The notes under the pieces were generated by a model. It saw only the letters and a program-made list of their open reading frames with translations, was not told the origin of the DNA and ran no database searches. Positions 23,129 to 29,989 of a DNA stretch of 42,555 bases are shown in pieces. Position 1 is the stretch's first letter. Each line of letters opens with the position of its first letter. A program made the position numbers and the translations under genes. The DNA lies in the NCBI GenBank assembly GCA_903876665.1, contig CAIRAY010000009.1, positions 1 to 42,555 on the forward strand. The letters run 5' to 3'. This DNA comes from an uncultured Fibrobacterota bacterium (GTDB lineage Bacteria > Fibrobacterota > Fibrobacteria > Fibrobacterales > Fibrobacteraceae).

Positions 23129-23511
23129 AGTGGCCTCGATTTTTTGCTTGGGATTAAAGCGAACAATAGGGCGGAGGAGCCCACCCAGAAATACCAAGGA
23201 TATATCTCATAACCCAGAGGGGCCCAAAGTAGCTGGGAGATAATCCCCACAATTTTTATTGTCCTCATGGGGAGCCAATAAAGCCTCCAGATCATGGACG
23301 CCAAGCAACACACAATTGCCACATTTCCCAATACCGTTGCAATAAGCAACAAAAAATAATAGAGGTTCGACAGCCAATCCACATTCATCGTCAAGACCCC
23401 CCAGGAGACTTCAAATCCCCAATACATGAGCAATGGACCCTGGGGAATGTATGCAACCAGCAGTCCAACCAAGGCCACCCCTATTAAACCATGTCGCGCA
23501 TTTATCGTCAT
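23125..23511 (-). CDS. Membrane protein, about three TM helices
   Basis: A 128-residue protein with hydrophobic segments near residues 8-30, 48-75 and 85-120 and a basic C-terminus (S-K-K-S-R-P-L). GGAGGAAAT precedes the ATG. It is coupled by an ATGA overlap to the 164-residue membrane protein downstream. Family unknown. Confidence 0.75.
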   Translation of the reverse strand: MTINARHGLIGVALVGLLVAYIPQGPLLMYWGFEVSWGVLTMNVDWLSNLYYFLLLIATVLGNVAIVCCLASMIWRLYWLPMRTIKIVGIISQLLWAPLGYEIYPWYFWVGSSALLFALIPSKKSRPL

Positions 23512-23559
23512 ATTTCCTCCGTTATGAATGCACCTCTTCCATTTGATCTGTTGCGTAGT

Positions 23560-24246
23560 TCAATATTGATTTCCCCCATCCAGCATCAGGAACCGCAAAA
23601 ACTCCCTGGCCGCCGGGTTAGGCAGCGTACAGGCCAGCAAAGGCCAGTCTTCATCGGGAATGCGCACAAGCCAGGATAACTCAGGAATGACGGCATGATT
23701 GTACAGATTGCGCCAGGTCCAATTATGGATGTGTTTCTGTTCAATAATGGACGCGCGCAAAAGAGGCGCCGCTCGGGTTGCCAGCTCCCCACCCATTCGC
23801 GACAAGTGACTGCAAAATAAAAGAAGCATTTCCCGGCTCAGGGGAATTCCGGGTGACCGGGAAAGACGCAAAAATTCTTTTCCATCCAGTTGCCGATTTA
23901 GGTTTGAATAATAGGCCACCATCCCCGGATGAACCAGACACTCGTGCAAAAGTCCCTCTCGCAAATATTGACTTAGGGATTCCCCTGCAACGGATGGAAG
24001 CGCAAATATCAGATCTACCAGCACGACCGACGGAAGCCTAGGGCCCCCGTCCTCGCGTTGTTTGGCCCACGCGTAACCCTCCAGGAACAAGGGGCGCAGG
24101 GCTGCCAACCAGGCAGATTCCCCTGGCGTATCCAAATTGTGACAATAGTCGCCCAAAAACGAAAGCAGCTCTTTGTAAACCGGAGGGTGCCGGCGAAAAA
24201 GCCACAGGCGAATCTGCTGCAACATTTTTGCTTCAACTAGATTCAT
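23560..24246 (-). CDS. Unknown protein of the AAA+ cluster, 228 aa
   Basis: A 228-residue, largely helical soluble protein without a motif I recognise. Its ATG overlaps the last 14 bases of the 24233 gene and has GGAG seven bases upstream, located inside that gene, so translation is coupled. A second in-frame Met follows at residue 8. Being placed between the two paralogous proteins and the membrane pair, it is probably part of the same system. Confidence 0.7.
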   Translation of the reverse strand: MNLVEAKMLQQIRLWLFRRHPPVYKELLSFLGDYCHNLDTPGESAWLAALRPLFLEGYAWAKQREDGGPRLPSVVLVDLIFALPSVAGESLSQYLREGLLHECLVHPGMVAYYSNLNRQLDGKEFLRLSRSPGIPLSREMLLLFCSHLSRMGGELATRAAPLLRASIIEQKHIHNWTWRNLYNHAVIPELSWLVRIPDEDWPLLACTLPNPAAREFLRFLMLDGGNQY

Positions 24247-25105
24247 GCAAACGCTCCATGGCGATCCAGCCTCTTACATTGTTAGGATGGGCTGCAAGCT
24301 GAATGGGCATCAGGTGTACTTCCTGCTGGAAAACGCTGAGCACGGCTTTGGGAAAAGTGTCATGCATGAATGAATCCCAAAAAGGCTTGATGTACTCCAC
24401 TCCCCCCTCGCCTTTGGGCGAAGGAATCATCCCCCTGCGGCTCAGGCTCCAGCTCAGGCGAAAAAGCTCATGCATTTGGGTATACCCCAGTCGCCGATGG
24501 GAATATCCATTGGAGACCGTCTCCTCGAAGCCATAGCTATTCACTGAATCCTGAATCTCGAGCACTTCTCGATCAGAAAGGTCCACATCGATGGACGATA
24601 TTTTTGGTTGAAGGAGAATCCTTGTCACCTCTATCCATAATTGCTGAACCGGGCTCGTGTATTCCCAGATGCAGGGGAACCCACAGGCCTCCACCAAAAC
24701 CCGCGCCACCAACCGCGACGCGGCCTCCGGGTAGATGGCCAGATCCAAAAGGAAATTGGGGCGGACCAAGGCAGTTTTAAAAACCTCTATCCATGCTAGG
24801 GAAACATTCTCCACTTGAGAAGGCCAGGACAGGGACTGGAGACCTTGGTTTTGTGAGGACTTGAGCTCTCCATGGTTACAAAGAGCCCACGAAAGCATTT
24901 GCATAATCTTCCAAAGAAATTTTGAGTCTTCTGGGAAGAGTACCCCCAAAAAGGGGAGCTCCTTTTCCTGGAAACCAAAATCTGGAGGGACAAATCCGCT
25001 AGCGGACTCTTGCACAAACCGCTGAAAGTCCCAATCCCTATAAGGCGCAGATAGGTACCCCCGCATTCCTGCAAAGAGAACCTCAATTTGATGTTTCTGA
25101 CTCAT
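24233..25105 (-). CDS. Unknown protein, paralogue of the 21715-22575 product
   Basis: A 290-residue protein sharing the block pattern listed for the 21715 product, including G-M-R-G-Y-L, Y-R-D-W, F-G-F, I-Y-P-E-A-A-S-R-L-V-A and L-F-R-L-S-W-S-L-S-R-R. AAGG lies six bases before the ATG. Its own TTGACA-N16-GATAAT promoter starts about 32 bases upstream, so it heads the run 24233-23560-23125-22634-21715. No export signal. Function unknown. Confidence 0.77.
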   Translation of the reverse strand: MSQKHQIEVLFAGMRGYLSAPYRDWDFQRFVQESASGFVPPDFGFQEKELPFLGVLFPEDSKFLWKIMQMLSWALCNHGELKSSQNQGLQSLSWPSQVENVSLAWIEVFKTALVRPNFLLDLAIYPEAASRLVARVLVEACGFPCIWEYTSPVQQLWIEVTRILLQPKISSIDVDLSDREVLEIQDSVNSYGFEETVSNGYSHRRLGYTQMHELFRLSWSLSRRGMIPSPKGEGGVEYIKPFWDSFMHDTFPKAVLSVFQQEVHLMPIQLAAHPNNVRGWIAMERLHESS

Positions 25106-25143
25106 GAAAAACCTTGTCGTTGAATCACGCCCATTATATTCGG

Positions 25144-25171
25144 ATTATCGTAAATGAGCAGTTCCTGTCAA
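25144..25171 (-). promoter_or_regulatory. Promoter TTGACA-N16-GATAAT for the AAA+ cluster run
   Basis: Minus strand TTGACA (25166-25171), 16 bases, GATAAT (25144-25149) followed by CC. This is an exact match to the window consensus and overlaps the stop codon of the 25168 gene. Confidence 0.65.
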
Positions 25172-25491
25172 GGATGGGCGTCCCCGGCAAGGACTTCATG
25201 TAAATCCCGGATCAGCCTTTCATCAAATCCTCGGGAAAGGCGAAACTCCGGGATCCGCTCCACCACGAACCAATTATTTTCCAACACATGAACGCAGGTT
25301 ATCAAAAAGTCCCACGCCGCCAAACGGAGTCCATCACCCAGCAGGTAAGAGAATTCCACCCGGCAAAGCCGTTCCGATGCCCGCCCACAGTCTTGCCAGG
25401 TATAATGGAACTCATTTCTCCTCCAATCCTCCAGTCTCCCCATGAATACCTGGGAATACAGTTTCCGGATCATTTCATATAAAGTCACCAT
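25168..25491 (-). CDS. Hypothetical protein, 107 aa
   Basis: A 107-residue protein with no recognised motif. ATG 25491 is preceded by GGGGG at good distance; the TTG four codons earlier has no ribosome site. The gene follows the 25509 gene closely on the same strand and ends at the promoter of the 24233 gene. Probably co-transcribed with 25509-25997. Confidence 0.65.
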   Translation of the reverse strand: MVTLYEMIRKLYSQVFMGRLEDWRRNEFHYTWQDCGRASERLCRVEFSYLLGDGLRLAAWDFLITCVHVLENNWFVVERIPEFRLSRGFDERLIRDLHEVLAGDAHP

Positions 25492-25508
25492 TCCATCCCC
25501 CAAGGAGC

Positions 25509-25997
25509 TTAGACGATTGCAAGCAACAAACGCATGTGGTCCACTTGTTTGGGGGTGGCATTGGCAAAGTCCATGGTGATAATGATGTCAGGCGCATCAC
25601 TATCGACCTCGGCCAGGAACTGCAAAAGCTTGCGCCGCCCGGCTTTCGAGTAATCGTTGATCACGAAATACACATTACCGGTTTCGGTTCCGCTGACATC
25701 ATTGTCGATTTCAATCATCTGCAAAAATTCTTTGCATAGATTGGTTTGCACCTCCCGGGAGACCCGATTATCTAGGAATTTTTGTATCTGCAGGACGACT
25801 TCTTCGCACAACTCCTCGGAAGGATGCCTCTCCAAAGGGATCTCCAGCTTCCTAAAATAGTCCGTAAGGCACTGAATGATCAGGGTATTCACCCCTGCAA
25901 CCTTTTTGTATTTGTGCGTATAGTCTTTGGGCAAGAGCGCCAGAGCTTTCGCAAGGGGCTGAGGAAAGGCAAGGGCGGAATAGAATCTTGAAAACAC
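25509..25997 (-). CDS. Hypothetical protein, 162 aa, GTG start
   Basis: A 162-residue protein. The longest frame opens at a TTG at 26042, but GGAGG followed five bases later by GTG (25997) is the better start, and it mirrors the GGAGGTTCGT spacer of the 7356 gene. The C-terminal half contains V-Y-F-V-I-N-D-Y-S-K-A-G-R-R-K-L-L-Q-F and D-I-I-I-T-M-D-F-A-N-A-T, a strand-helix-strand pattern, but I cannot name a family. Transcribed from a promoter interlocked with that of the divergent 26089 gene. Confidence 0.65.
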   Translation of the reverse strand: MFSRFYSALAFPQPLAKALALLPKDYTHKYKKVAGVNTLIIQCLTDYFRKLEIPLERHPSEELCEEVVLQIQKFLDNRVSREVQTNLCKEFLQMIEIDNDVSGTETGNVYFVINDYSKAGRRKLLQFLAEVDSDAPDIIITMDFANATPKQVDHMRLLLAIV

Positions 25998-26022
25998 ACG
26001 AACCTCCAGAATGGTTGCCTTG

Positions 26023-26049
26023 ATTTTCGCCACAAACCACAAATGTCAA
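26023..26049 (-). promoter_or_regulatory. Divergent promoter, minus arm: TTGACA-N15-GAAAAT
   Basis: Minus strand TTGACA (26044-26049), 15 bases, GAAAAT (26023-26028), before the 25997 start. Its -35 is two bases from the plus-strand -35, forming the palindrome TGTCAACATTGACA. Confidence 0.5.
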
Positions 26050-26051
26050 CA

Positions 26052-26079
26052 TTGACATGGGATCATTCGGAACAAAACT
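26052..26079 (+). promoter_or_regulatory. Divergent promoter, plus arm: TTGACA-N16-AAAACT
   Basis: TTGACA (26052-26057), 16 bases, AAAACT (26074-26079), nine bases before ATG 26089, which has no ribosome site, so the message would be almost leaderless. Confidence 0.4.
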
Positions 26080-26088
26080 CAATCTAAG

Positions 26089-26802
26089 ATGAAACCGTCA
26101 CCGGAAATAATCGCGCAATTGCGCGCATGCCATGCTTGGATCCAGGCAAATTGGCAAAACGTCTTGCGCCCAATTGGATGCAGCACGGACGAAAACTCGA
26201 ACCCACACATTTTCCGGTGCTATTGCTTCCAAAAGTGGTTGAATTCCATTGAGGATGGCCCGGGGGAATCATTCAACTCCGAATACATTCCACGCTCCGT
26301 CCATGAACGGGGTTTGCTGGCTATTTGGATCATGTGTTCGCCCATCCTCGCCAAAGATGAGGCCATGCAGCTTCAGCTCTCGCTCATTCCAAACATGTTT
26401 GTTCGCGTTGGCCTCCTTGCACATCGCGCATGCAACGGACTCCCGCCATGGAAAATGGACGAGCCTGGGAATCAATTTCTCCAGACCCTTACCGAGCTCC
26501 TGGATTCCTGTAAACCAGCTGAAATAACAACCTACCGATATGGTTCTAACAAAACTGATTATTACGCGCAATTGGAACACGATAAGCATCGGATCGCCTT
26601 TATCGATTATTGCAAGACAATAGTCTCTATTTCAGCAGAAGCCATTGCCACAGTAATCTTCGAGCAAAACTCTTCGATTTTTTATGATCCAGTCAAACTC
26701 ATGTATTCCCCTGATGATTGTCCATTAGCAGGGTTACTAGGAAGTTTCACAATTTCTCAGATTGGAGCTGCAATCCTCCAGAGAGGATCTTTGGAATCGT
26801 GA
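26089..26802 (+). CDS. Hypothetical protein, 237 aa, divergent from the AAA+ cluster
   Basis: A 237-residue soluble protein of unknown family, helical in character, with an early C-x-x-W pattern and a Cys pair (R-C-Y-C-F). No Shine-Dalgarno precedes the ATG; the nearby promoter suggests a near-leaderless message. It shares a back-to-back promoter with the minus-strand run 25997-25168 and so is probably regulated with the cluster. A palindromic repeat element lies just after its stop codon. Confidence 0.65.
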   Translation: MKPSPEIIAQLRACHAWIQANWQNVLRPIGCSTDENSNPHIFRCYCFQKWLNSIEDGPGESFNSEYIPRSVHERGLLAIWIMCSPILAKDEAMQLQLSLIPNMFVRVGLLAHRACNGLPPWKMDEPGNQFLQTLTELLDSCKPAEITTYRYGSNKTDYYAQLEHDKHRIAFIDYCKTIVSISAEAIATVIFEQNSSIFYDPVKLMYSPDDCPLAGLLGSFTISQIGAAILQRGSLES

Positions 26803-26813
26803 GGAACAAGAAG

Positions 26814-26849
26814 TCAGCGGGAAATAGAGGCCCCGAACATCACCACGCC
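26814..26849 (-). pseudogene. Remnant of the 29183-29332 small gene (C-terminal end)
   Basis: On the minus strand this stretch encodes G-V-V-M-F-G-A-S-I-S-R and a stop, matching G-V-V-K-F-G-V-S-I-P-H and stop of the 49-codon frame at 29183-29332. At base level 26811-26852 and 29181-29222 are alike over about 40 positions. The upstream part has been replaced by a palindromic element. Confidence 0.45.
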
Positions 26850-26949
26850 ATGCCCGATTTTGGTGTCATGCCCGATTTTGGTGTCATGCCCGGCACGGGC
26901 ATCACAGAACTCTGCTGAACGGTACTGTGTTGCCCGTGCCGGGCATGAC
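26849..26949 (+). repeat. Palindromic element with near-perfect 25-bp arms and short tail array
   Basis: Two tail units of about 17-18 bp (CATGCCCGATTTTGGTGT) lead into a left arm at 26883-26907 that begins GTCATGCCCGGCACGGGCAT. The right arm at 26925-26949 ends TGCCCGTGCCGGGCATGAC. Twenty-four of 25 positions pair, round a 17-base loop with CTGCTGAAC. This is the cleanest copy in the window. Confidence 0.88.
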
Positions 26950-27007
26950 AAGAAGGCTGATATAACATGTATATTTCGGATATTTATCGACCTTGCGATT
27001 ATTTGCC

Positions 27008-27709
27008 TTACCCCAGTTCCCGAACCGCGATCCCACGGATGCGACCCATTAGGGCACTGACATTCTGGCGCGAACAACCCATGATCTCCGCCAGCTCCGA
27101 CTGGTTCCGCACGGGCTCGCAGCCCACTCCGCCGAGCGCAGCAAGCATGGCATTTTCCCGGCTGTCCGTTGCAAACAAACTCATCACCATGGGCAACGTG
27201 GTGCCAATGGGAATCATCCCCCGGATTTCTTCTTCCGTGATTTCCTCCTCATAGAACGCGGAGTCCTCCTGGGTAATGCGGTTTACGCGGGTCTCTTCCA
27301 CACCCTCTTCGCAGCTGTCAAAAAGGCGCACGTCCAAAGAGGCCACCATGCGTCGCCCATGTTCGGCAGCGCCTTTGACGATATCCTTGGCCGCGAATCC
27401 CGCCTTGTTGCCAAACCAGGTGGTGAACCGAAACCCCTTGCCCGAGTCAAAACGCCGCAAGGCAGCCATAAAGGTGAGATACAAGCTTCCTTCGCTTTCG
27501 TTCACCCATTCACGGTCGCGCAAGTCCTTCTGGAGCTTCTGCACTCCCAGACTCGAGACGCTATGCCAAAGTGTGTGGACCGCCTTCTGATCGCCAGCCT
27601 GGGCCTGGGCCACCAAAGTCGCTTCGCTACTTGCATCCAGACGGATGGAGTAGGACCGGAGCTCGTCAAGAGCGTTCTCGCTTCTCGTCATTTTCTTTTC
27701 GTCTTTCAT
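27008..27709 (-). CDS. Sigma-70-like protein (regions 2 and 4), paralogue 2, behind a sigma-54 promoter
   Basis: A 233-residue protein. The region-2-like part has L-V-A-Q-A-Q-A-G-D-x-K-A and F-D-S-G-K-G-F-R-F-T-T-W-F; the C-terminal HTH has Q-S-E-L-A-E-I-M-G-C-S-R-Q-N-V-S. It parallels the 17804 and 34455 products but has a distinct acidic middle (E-E-E-I-T-E-E-E). GGAGG lies seven bases before the ATG. Upstream is the only strong sigma-54 (-24/-12) promoter I found, so its expression should need an enhancer-binding activator such as the one encoded at 15415. It may be the second step of a sigma cascade. Confidence 0.77.
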   Translation of the reverse strand: MKDEKKMTRSENALDELRSYSIRLDASSEATLVAQAQAGDQKAVHTLWHSVSSLGVQKLQKDLRDREWVNESEGSLYLTFMAALRRFDSGKGFRFTTWFGNKAGFAAKDIVKGAAEHGRRMVASLDVRLFDSCEEGVEETRVNRITQEDSAFYEEEITEEEIRGMIPIGTTLPMVMSLFATDSRENAMLAALGGVGCEPVRNQSELAEIMGCSRQNVSALMGRIRGIAVRELG

Positions 27710-27742
27710 ACAAGCCTCCGTTGTGGGTGTATCCCTGTAATC

Positions 27743-27757
27743 GCAAGGACTGTGCCA
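27743..27757 (-). promoter_or_regulatory. Sigma-54 promoter (-24/-12)
   Basis: Minus strand CTGGCACAGTCCTTGC: GG and GC are separated by the required ten bases, within TGGCAC and TTGC. This is a close match to the TGGCACG-N4-TTGCW consensus. It is placed 34-48 bases before the ATG of the 27008-27709 gene. Confidence 0.8.
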
Positions 27758-27903
27758 GAATGAAAACGAACGAAATTTTGCTTAGCCCCTCCGAATTGGA
27801 ATACCAGACCTTGTGTATCAACAGGGAAATTTTAATGAGAGACACAAGAAGGCAGTCACCACGCTTGTTGTTCCTTTGTCACTATCCTGCCATCATGTCA
27901 TTT

Positions 27904-28215
27904 TTATGACATCGGCCCCTGTAACAATGTTTTCGCCTTCATTTCGGCTTCGATCTTGCCCCAATCCGACGCCTGGATTCGTCGCTCGATTTCCATTTCA
28001 CATAGCTCCACATCGATCCAGGCAGAGGTCGCAGCAGCTTCATCACCAGCCTCGCTCGCCTGGAAGAACCGGGCCAGGGCCTGAGCCTGTTGGCGATTAA
28101 GCTCCCAGAAGGCCCTTTTTGCGGCATCCTCCTTCCGCACTTCCAAAATGAAGCGAGTGAACCAAATCAACCCCACTGCAAGCACAACACAAAGAATACC
28201 AATGAAAATCGTCAT
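27904..28215 (-). CDS. Single-pass membrane protein, 103 aa
   Basis: A 103-residue protein with one N-terminal membrane helix (I-F-I-G-I-L-C-V-V-L-A-V-G-L-I-W-F, residues 3-20). A basic patch and a long charged helix with A-Q-A-L-A-R-F-F-Q follow, likely coiled coil in the cytoplasm. No Shine-Dalgarno: GATAAT is only five bases before the ATG, so the message should be leaderless or nearly so. A hairpin (ATGTCAT/ATGACAT, 27895-27912) overlaps its stop codon. Confidence 0.7.
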   Translation of the reverse strand: MTIFIGILCVVLAVGLIWFTRFILEVRKEDAAKRAFWELNRQQAQALARFFQASEAGDEAAATSAWIDVELCEMEIERRIQASDWGKIEAEMKAKTLLQGPMS

Positions 28216-28220
28216 GGCGT

Positions 28221-28248
28221 ATTATCGCCTTCACAAGGCATTTGTCAA
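28221..28248 (-). promoter_or_regulatory. Promoter TTGACA-N16-GATAAT giving a near-leaderless mRNA
   Basis: Minus strand TTGACA (28243-28248), 16 bases, GATAAT (28221-28226); ATG begins at 28215, five bases past the -10. Exact consensus match. Confidence 0.65.
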
Positions 28249-28310
28249 TGCCGGTTACTAACTGCATCAATGGTATTGTTGCATCAAAAGAAATTTGAAT
28301 ATACTGTTTA

Positions 28311-28342
28311 GTCACCCTCGCGAACGAAGTGACGGCGAGGGT
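28311..28342. repeat. Interlocked inverted repeats
   Basis: GTCAC (28311-28315) with GTGAC (28329-28333) and ACCCTCGC (28314-28321) with GCGAGGGT (28335-28342). The order of the pairs is that of an H-type pseudoknot; it could also be a simple hairpin. Confidence 0.4.
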
Positions 28343-28405
28343 CTAGAACTGCCGGACCCCACTGCAACAAGCCGGGCATGAATATTGGCGCGGACGGCCC
28401 TCCCT

Positions 28406-28521
28406 GTCATGGCCGGAAGGGCCGAGTGGACATGTGTCCGTAACGGGCAAGCCCGAACGGTCCCACCGAGGGATCACAGAATACTGCTGAATGGTGCGGT
28501 GATGGCCGTTCCGGCCATGAC
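28406..28521 (+). repeat. Palindromic element with an inserted hairpin in its left arm
   Basis: The left arm starts GTCATGGCCGGAAGGGCC at 28406, then about 40 bases with a GTCCGTAACGGGC/GCCCGAACGG hairpin are inserted before GGATCACAG. The linker CTGCTGAATGG resembles that at 26908-26924, and the right arm ends GGCCGTTCCGGCCATGAC at 28521. Confidence 0.78.
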
Positions 28522-28654
28522 AAATACAGCCCCCAATCAAGTCAATCATGCCTACAGGCCAGTAATACCAATGGTCTAACGAGTTTAGACTAGATTGTTT
28601 TGAACAGTAGTGGTACTGTTGGAAAAACCCCTCAATTGTCTACTTTGGCCCGAG

Positions 28655-28682
28655 TTGACAACTATTCTGTGGCCACGACACT
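28655..28682 (+). promoter_or_regulatory. Promoter-like TTGACA-N16-GACACT before 28702
   Basis: TTGACA (28655-28660), 16 bases, GACACT (28677-28682), followed by AAAGGAGG and the ATG. Confidence 0.45.
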
Positions 28683-28701
28683 CTGGAGCAAAGGAGGCTT
28701 T

Positions 28702-29196
28702 ATGGATAATTGGACAAACCCGTTGTTTCTGTCGATCTACGACTACATGGCCGAAAACATGTTGTTCCTGTGTAATAACGAGGACAAGACACTCTTTTAT
28801 TTCTCGGAAAACCACCGGCGCACCCGCCTCATGATCGTCGTGTCCCTCAACGACCCGAAGAACGCCATGCGCATCGAGGTTCGCTACCCCATTCAATTGT
28901 CGCGCAAGCACCACAAGGCAATCCTCGAAAAGGTGAGCCAATACAATTGCCACCATTACCTGGGCTTCCTCACTTTTGACACTTCTGTGGGAGAGCTTGC
29001 CTCTACATGGGCATCGCCCCTGGAAGACGCCTTCCCCATGGAAGAGGAGGCCATCACCCATCTATTTTCCGTGCTCCTACGGGGCTTGTGCAATATGGGG
29101 CGCACGGCGATGGAGCTGGAATTTGGATTGTCTGCGGAAATCCGCAACGAAATTCAGACTTTAACGGATGTACCCAAAGAGGTCAGTGGGGAATAG
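28702..29196 (+). CDS. Hypothetical protein, 164 aa, possibly YbjN-like
   Basis: A 164-residue acidic protein. AAAGGAGG at ideal spacing fixes ATG 28702. The alternating pattern (D-K-T-L-F-Y-F-S-E ... R-T-R-L-M-I-V-V-S-L ... M-R-I-E-V-R-Y-P) followed by a helix and another strand set resembles the YbjN / secretion-chaperone-like fold, but no diagnostic motif is present, so this is a suggestion only. Its last 14 bases overlap a convergent 49-codon frame. Confidence 0.7.
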   Translation: MDNWTNPLFLSIYDYMAENMLFLCNNEDKTLFYFSENHRRTRLMIVVSLNDPKNAMRIEVRYPIQLSRKHHKAILEKVSQYNCHHYLGFLTFDTSVGELASTWASPLEDAFPMEEEAITHLFSVLLRGLCNMGRTAMELEFGLSAEIRNEIQTLTDVPKEVSGE

Positions 29197-29332
29197 AGAC
29201 CCCGAACTTCACCACACCATTTCTTAGGCGCCATTCCTCAATGAGCGAAGCGCCCTCATTATCCGGATCGGCCGCCAGGAGCGGAAGCCACTCATACTCC
29301 TCTTCAAGGCCCTGCCGGAATTCCTCTGTCAT
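29183..29332 (-). CDS. Possible small acidic protein, 49 aa
   Basis: Minus-strand ATG 29332 to TGA 29183, encoding M-T-E-E-F-R-Q-G-L-E-E-E-Y-E-W-L-P and ending G-V-V-K-F-G-V-S-I-P-H. The end of the same frame recurs at 26814-26849, which suggests the minus strand is or was coding. Only a weak AGG lies before the ATG. It overlaps the 28702 gene by 14 bases, tail to tail. Confidence 0.35.
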   Translation of the reverse strand: MTEEFRQGLEEEYEWLPLLAADPDNEGASLIEEWRLRNGVVKFGVSIPH

Positions 29333-29456
29333 GCCTGGTTATTGCGTCATTGCGAAAGGGGTCAAACTGAATGCCTATGTGAAATGGACATTCCACACCC
29401 AAGACGGCAAGCCAGTGGTCAAGAACCTGGTTGTCGATGAAATCCTAGAAGGATAG
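29331..29456 (+). pseudogene. Short open frame, possible gene tail
   Basis: A 41-codon frame containing A-Y-V-K-W-T-F-H-T-Q-D-G-K-P-V-V-K-N-L-V-V-D-E-I-L-E-G. It has protein-like composition but no ribosome site, and shares its CATG with the divergent 49-codon frame. It may be the end of a lost gene. Confidence 0.3.
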
Positions 29457-29460
29457 GCGC

Positions 29461-29489
29461 TTGAATTTTCCCCCCCCAAGTGGTACAAT
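29461..29489 (+). promoter_or_regulatory. Promoter TTGAAT-N17-TACAAT for the NUDIX gene run
   Basis: TTGAAT (29461-29466), 17 bases including a run of eight C, TACAAT (29484-29489). The AAGGAA ribosome site of the 29517 gene follows 15 bases later. Confidence 0.55.
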
Positions 29490-29516
29490 GCCATAAATTC
29501 AAATAAGGAAATATTG

Positions 29517-29978
29517 ATGAACATAATCCGAAAAATCTTTAATCTCATCAATAATGGACCATGGCGCGGTGCCGGCATCCTCCTAGGCACCCAGGACCGC
29601 AAGGGCCAGTGGCATGTGTGGCTTGGAAAGCGAACAGGTCGTCCCCAGGCAGGCACATGGAGCATCTTGGGCGGCCGGTCGGAAAAATCCGATAAGTCAC
29701 CTCTCGACACAGCAATACGCGAAGCAACGGAAGAGGCCAACCTAAGCCGGTACCCCATCGACCGCGAGGCAATTGGCCAGCGTGAAGTATTCAGCTGCAG
29801 CACACCAGTCTATGTCTGGTCGACTTATTTCATGGTCATCGAAAACCCCGACCTGGAGCCCATTCCCCGTGGCAAGGATGGTCGAGAGTTTTCCGAGCAA
29901 CGCTGGTTTCCAGCCAACGCCCTACCCGACAACCTGCACACCTTTGTGGCTCAAACCGTCAAGAAGGCCTGCGGCTGA
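29517..29978 (+). CDS. NUDIX hydrolase
   Basis: A 153-residue NUDIX protein, expected to hydrolyse a nucleoside-diphosphate-linked substrate. The Nudix box reads G-G-R-S-E-K-S-D-K-S-P-L-D-T-A-I-R-E-A-T-E-E-A. It keeps the catalytic R-E-x-x-E-E, but it is one residue longer than the classical G-x5-E-x7-R-E spacing and has Asp where the first Glu usually stands. The substrate cannot be named. ATG 29517 (AAGGAA six bases upstream) is preferred to the TTG one codon earlier. It heads a tight plus-strand run with the esterase and the genes beyond. Confidence 0.88.
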   Translation: MNIIRKIFNLINNGPWRGAGILLGTQDRKGQWHVWLGKRTGRPQAGTWSILGGRSEKSDKSPLDTAIREATEEANLSRYPIDREAIGQREVFSCSTPVYVWSTYFMVIENPDLEPIPRGKDGREFSEQRWFPANALPDNLHTFVAQTVKKACG

Positions 29979-29989
29979 AGAGCGCGAAC

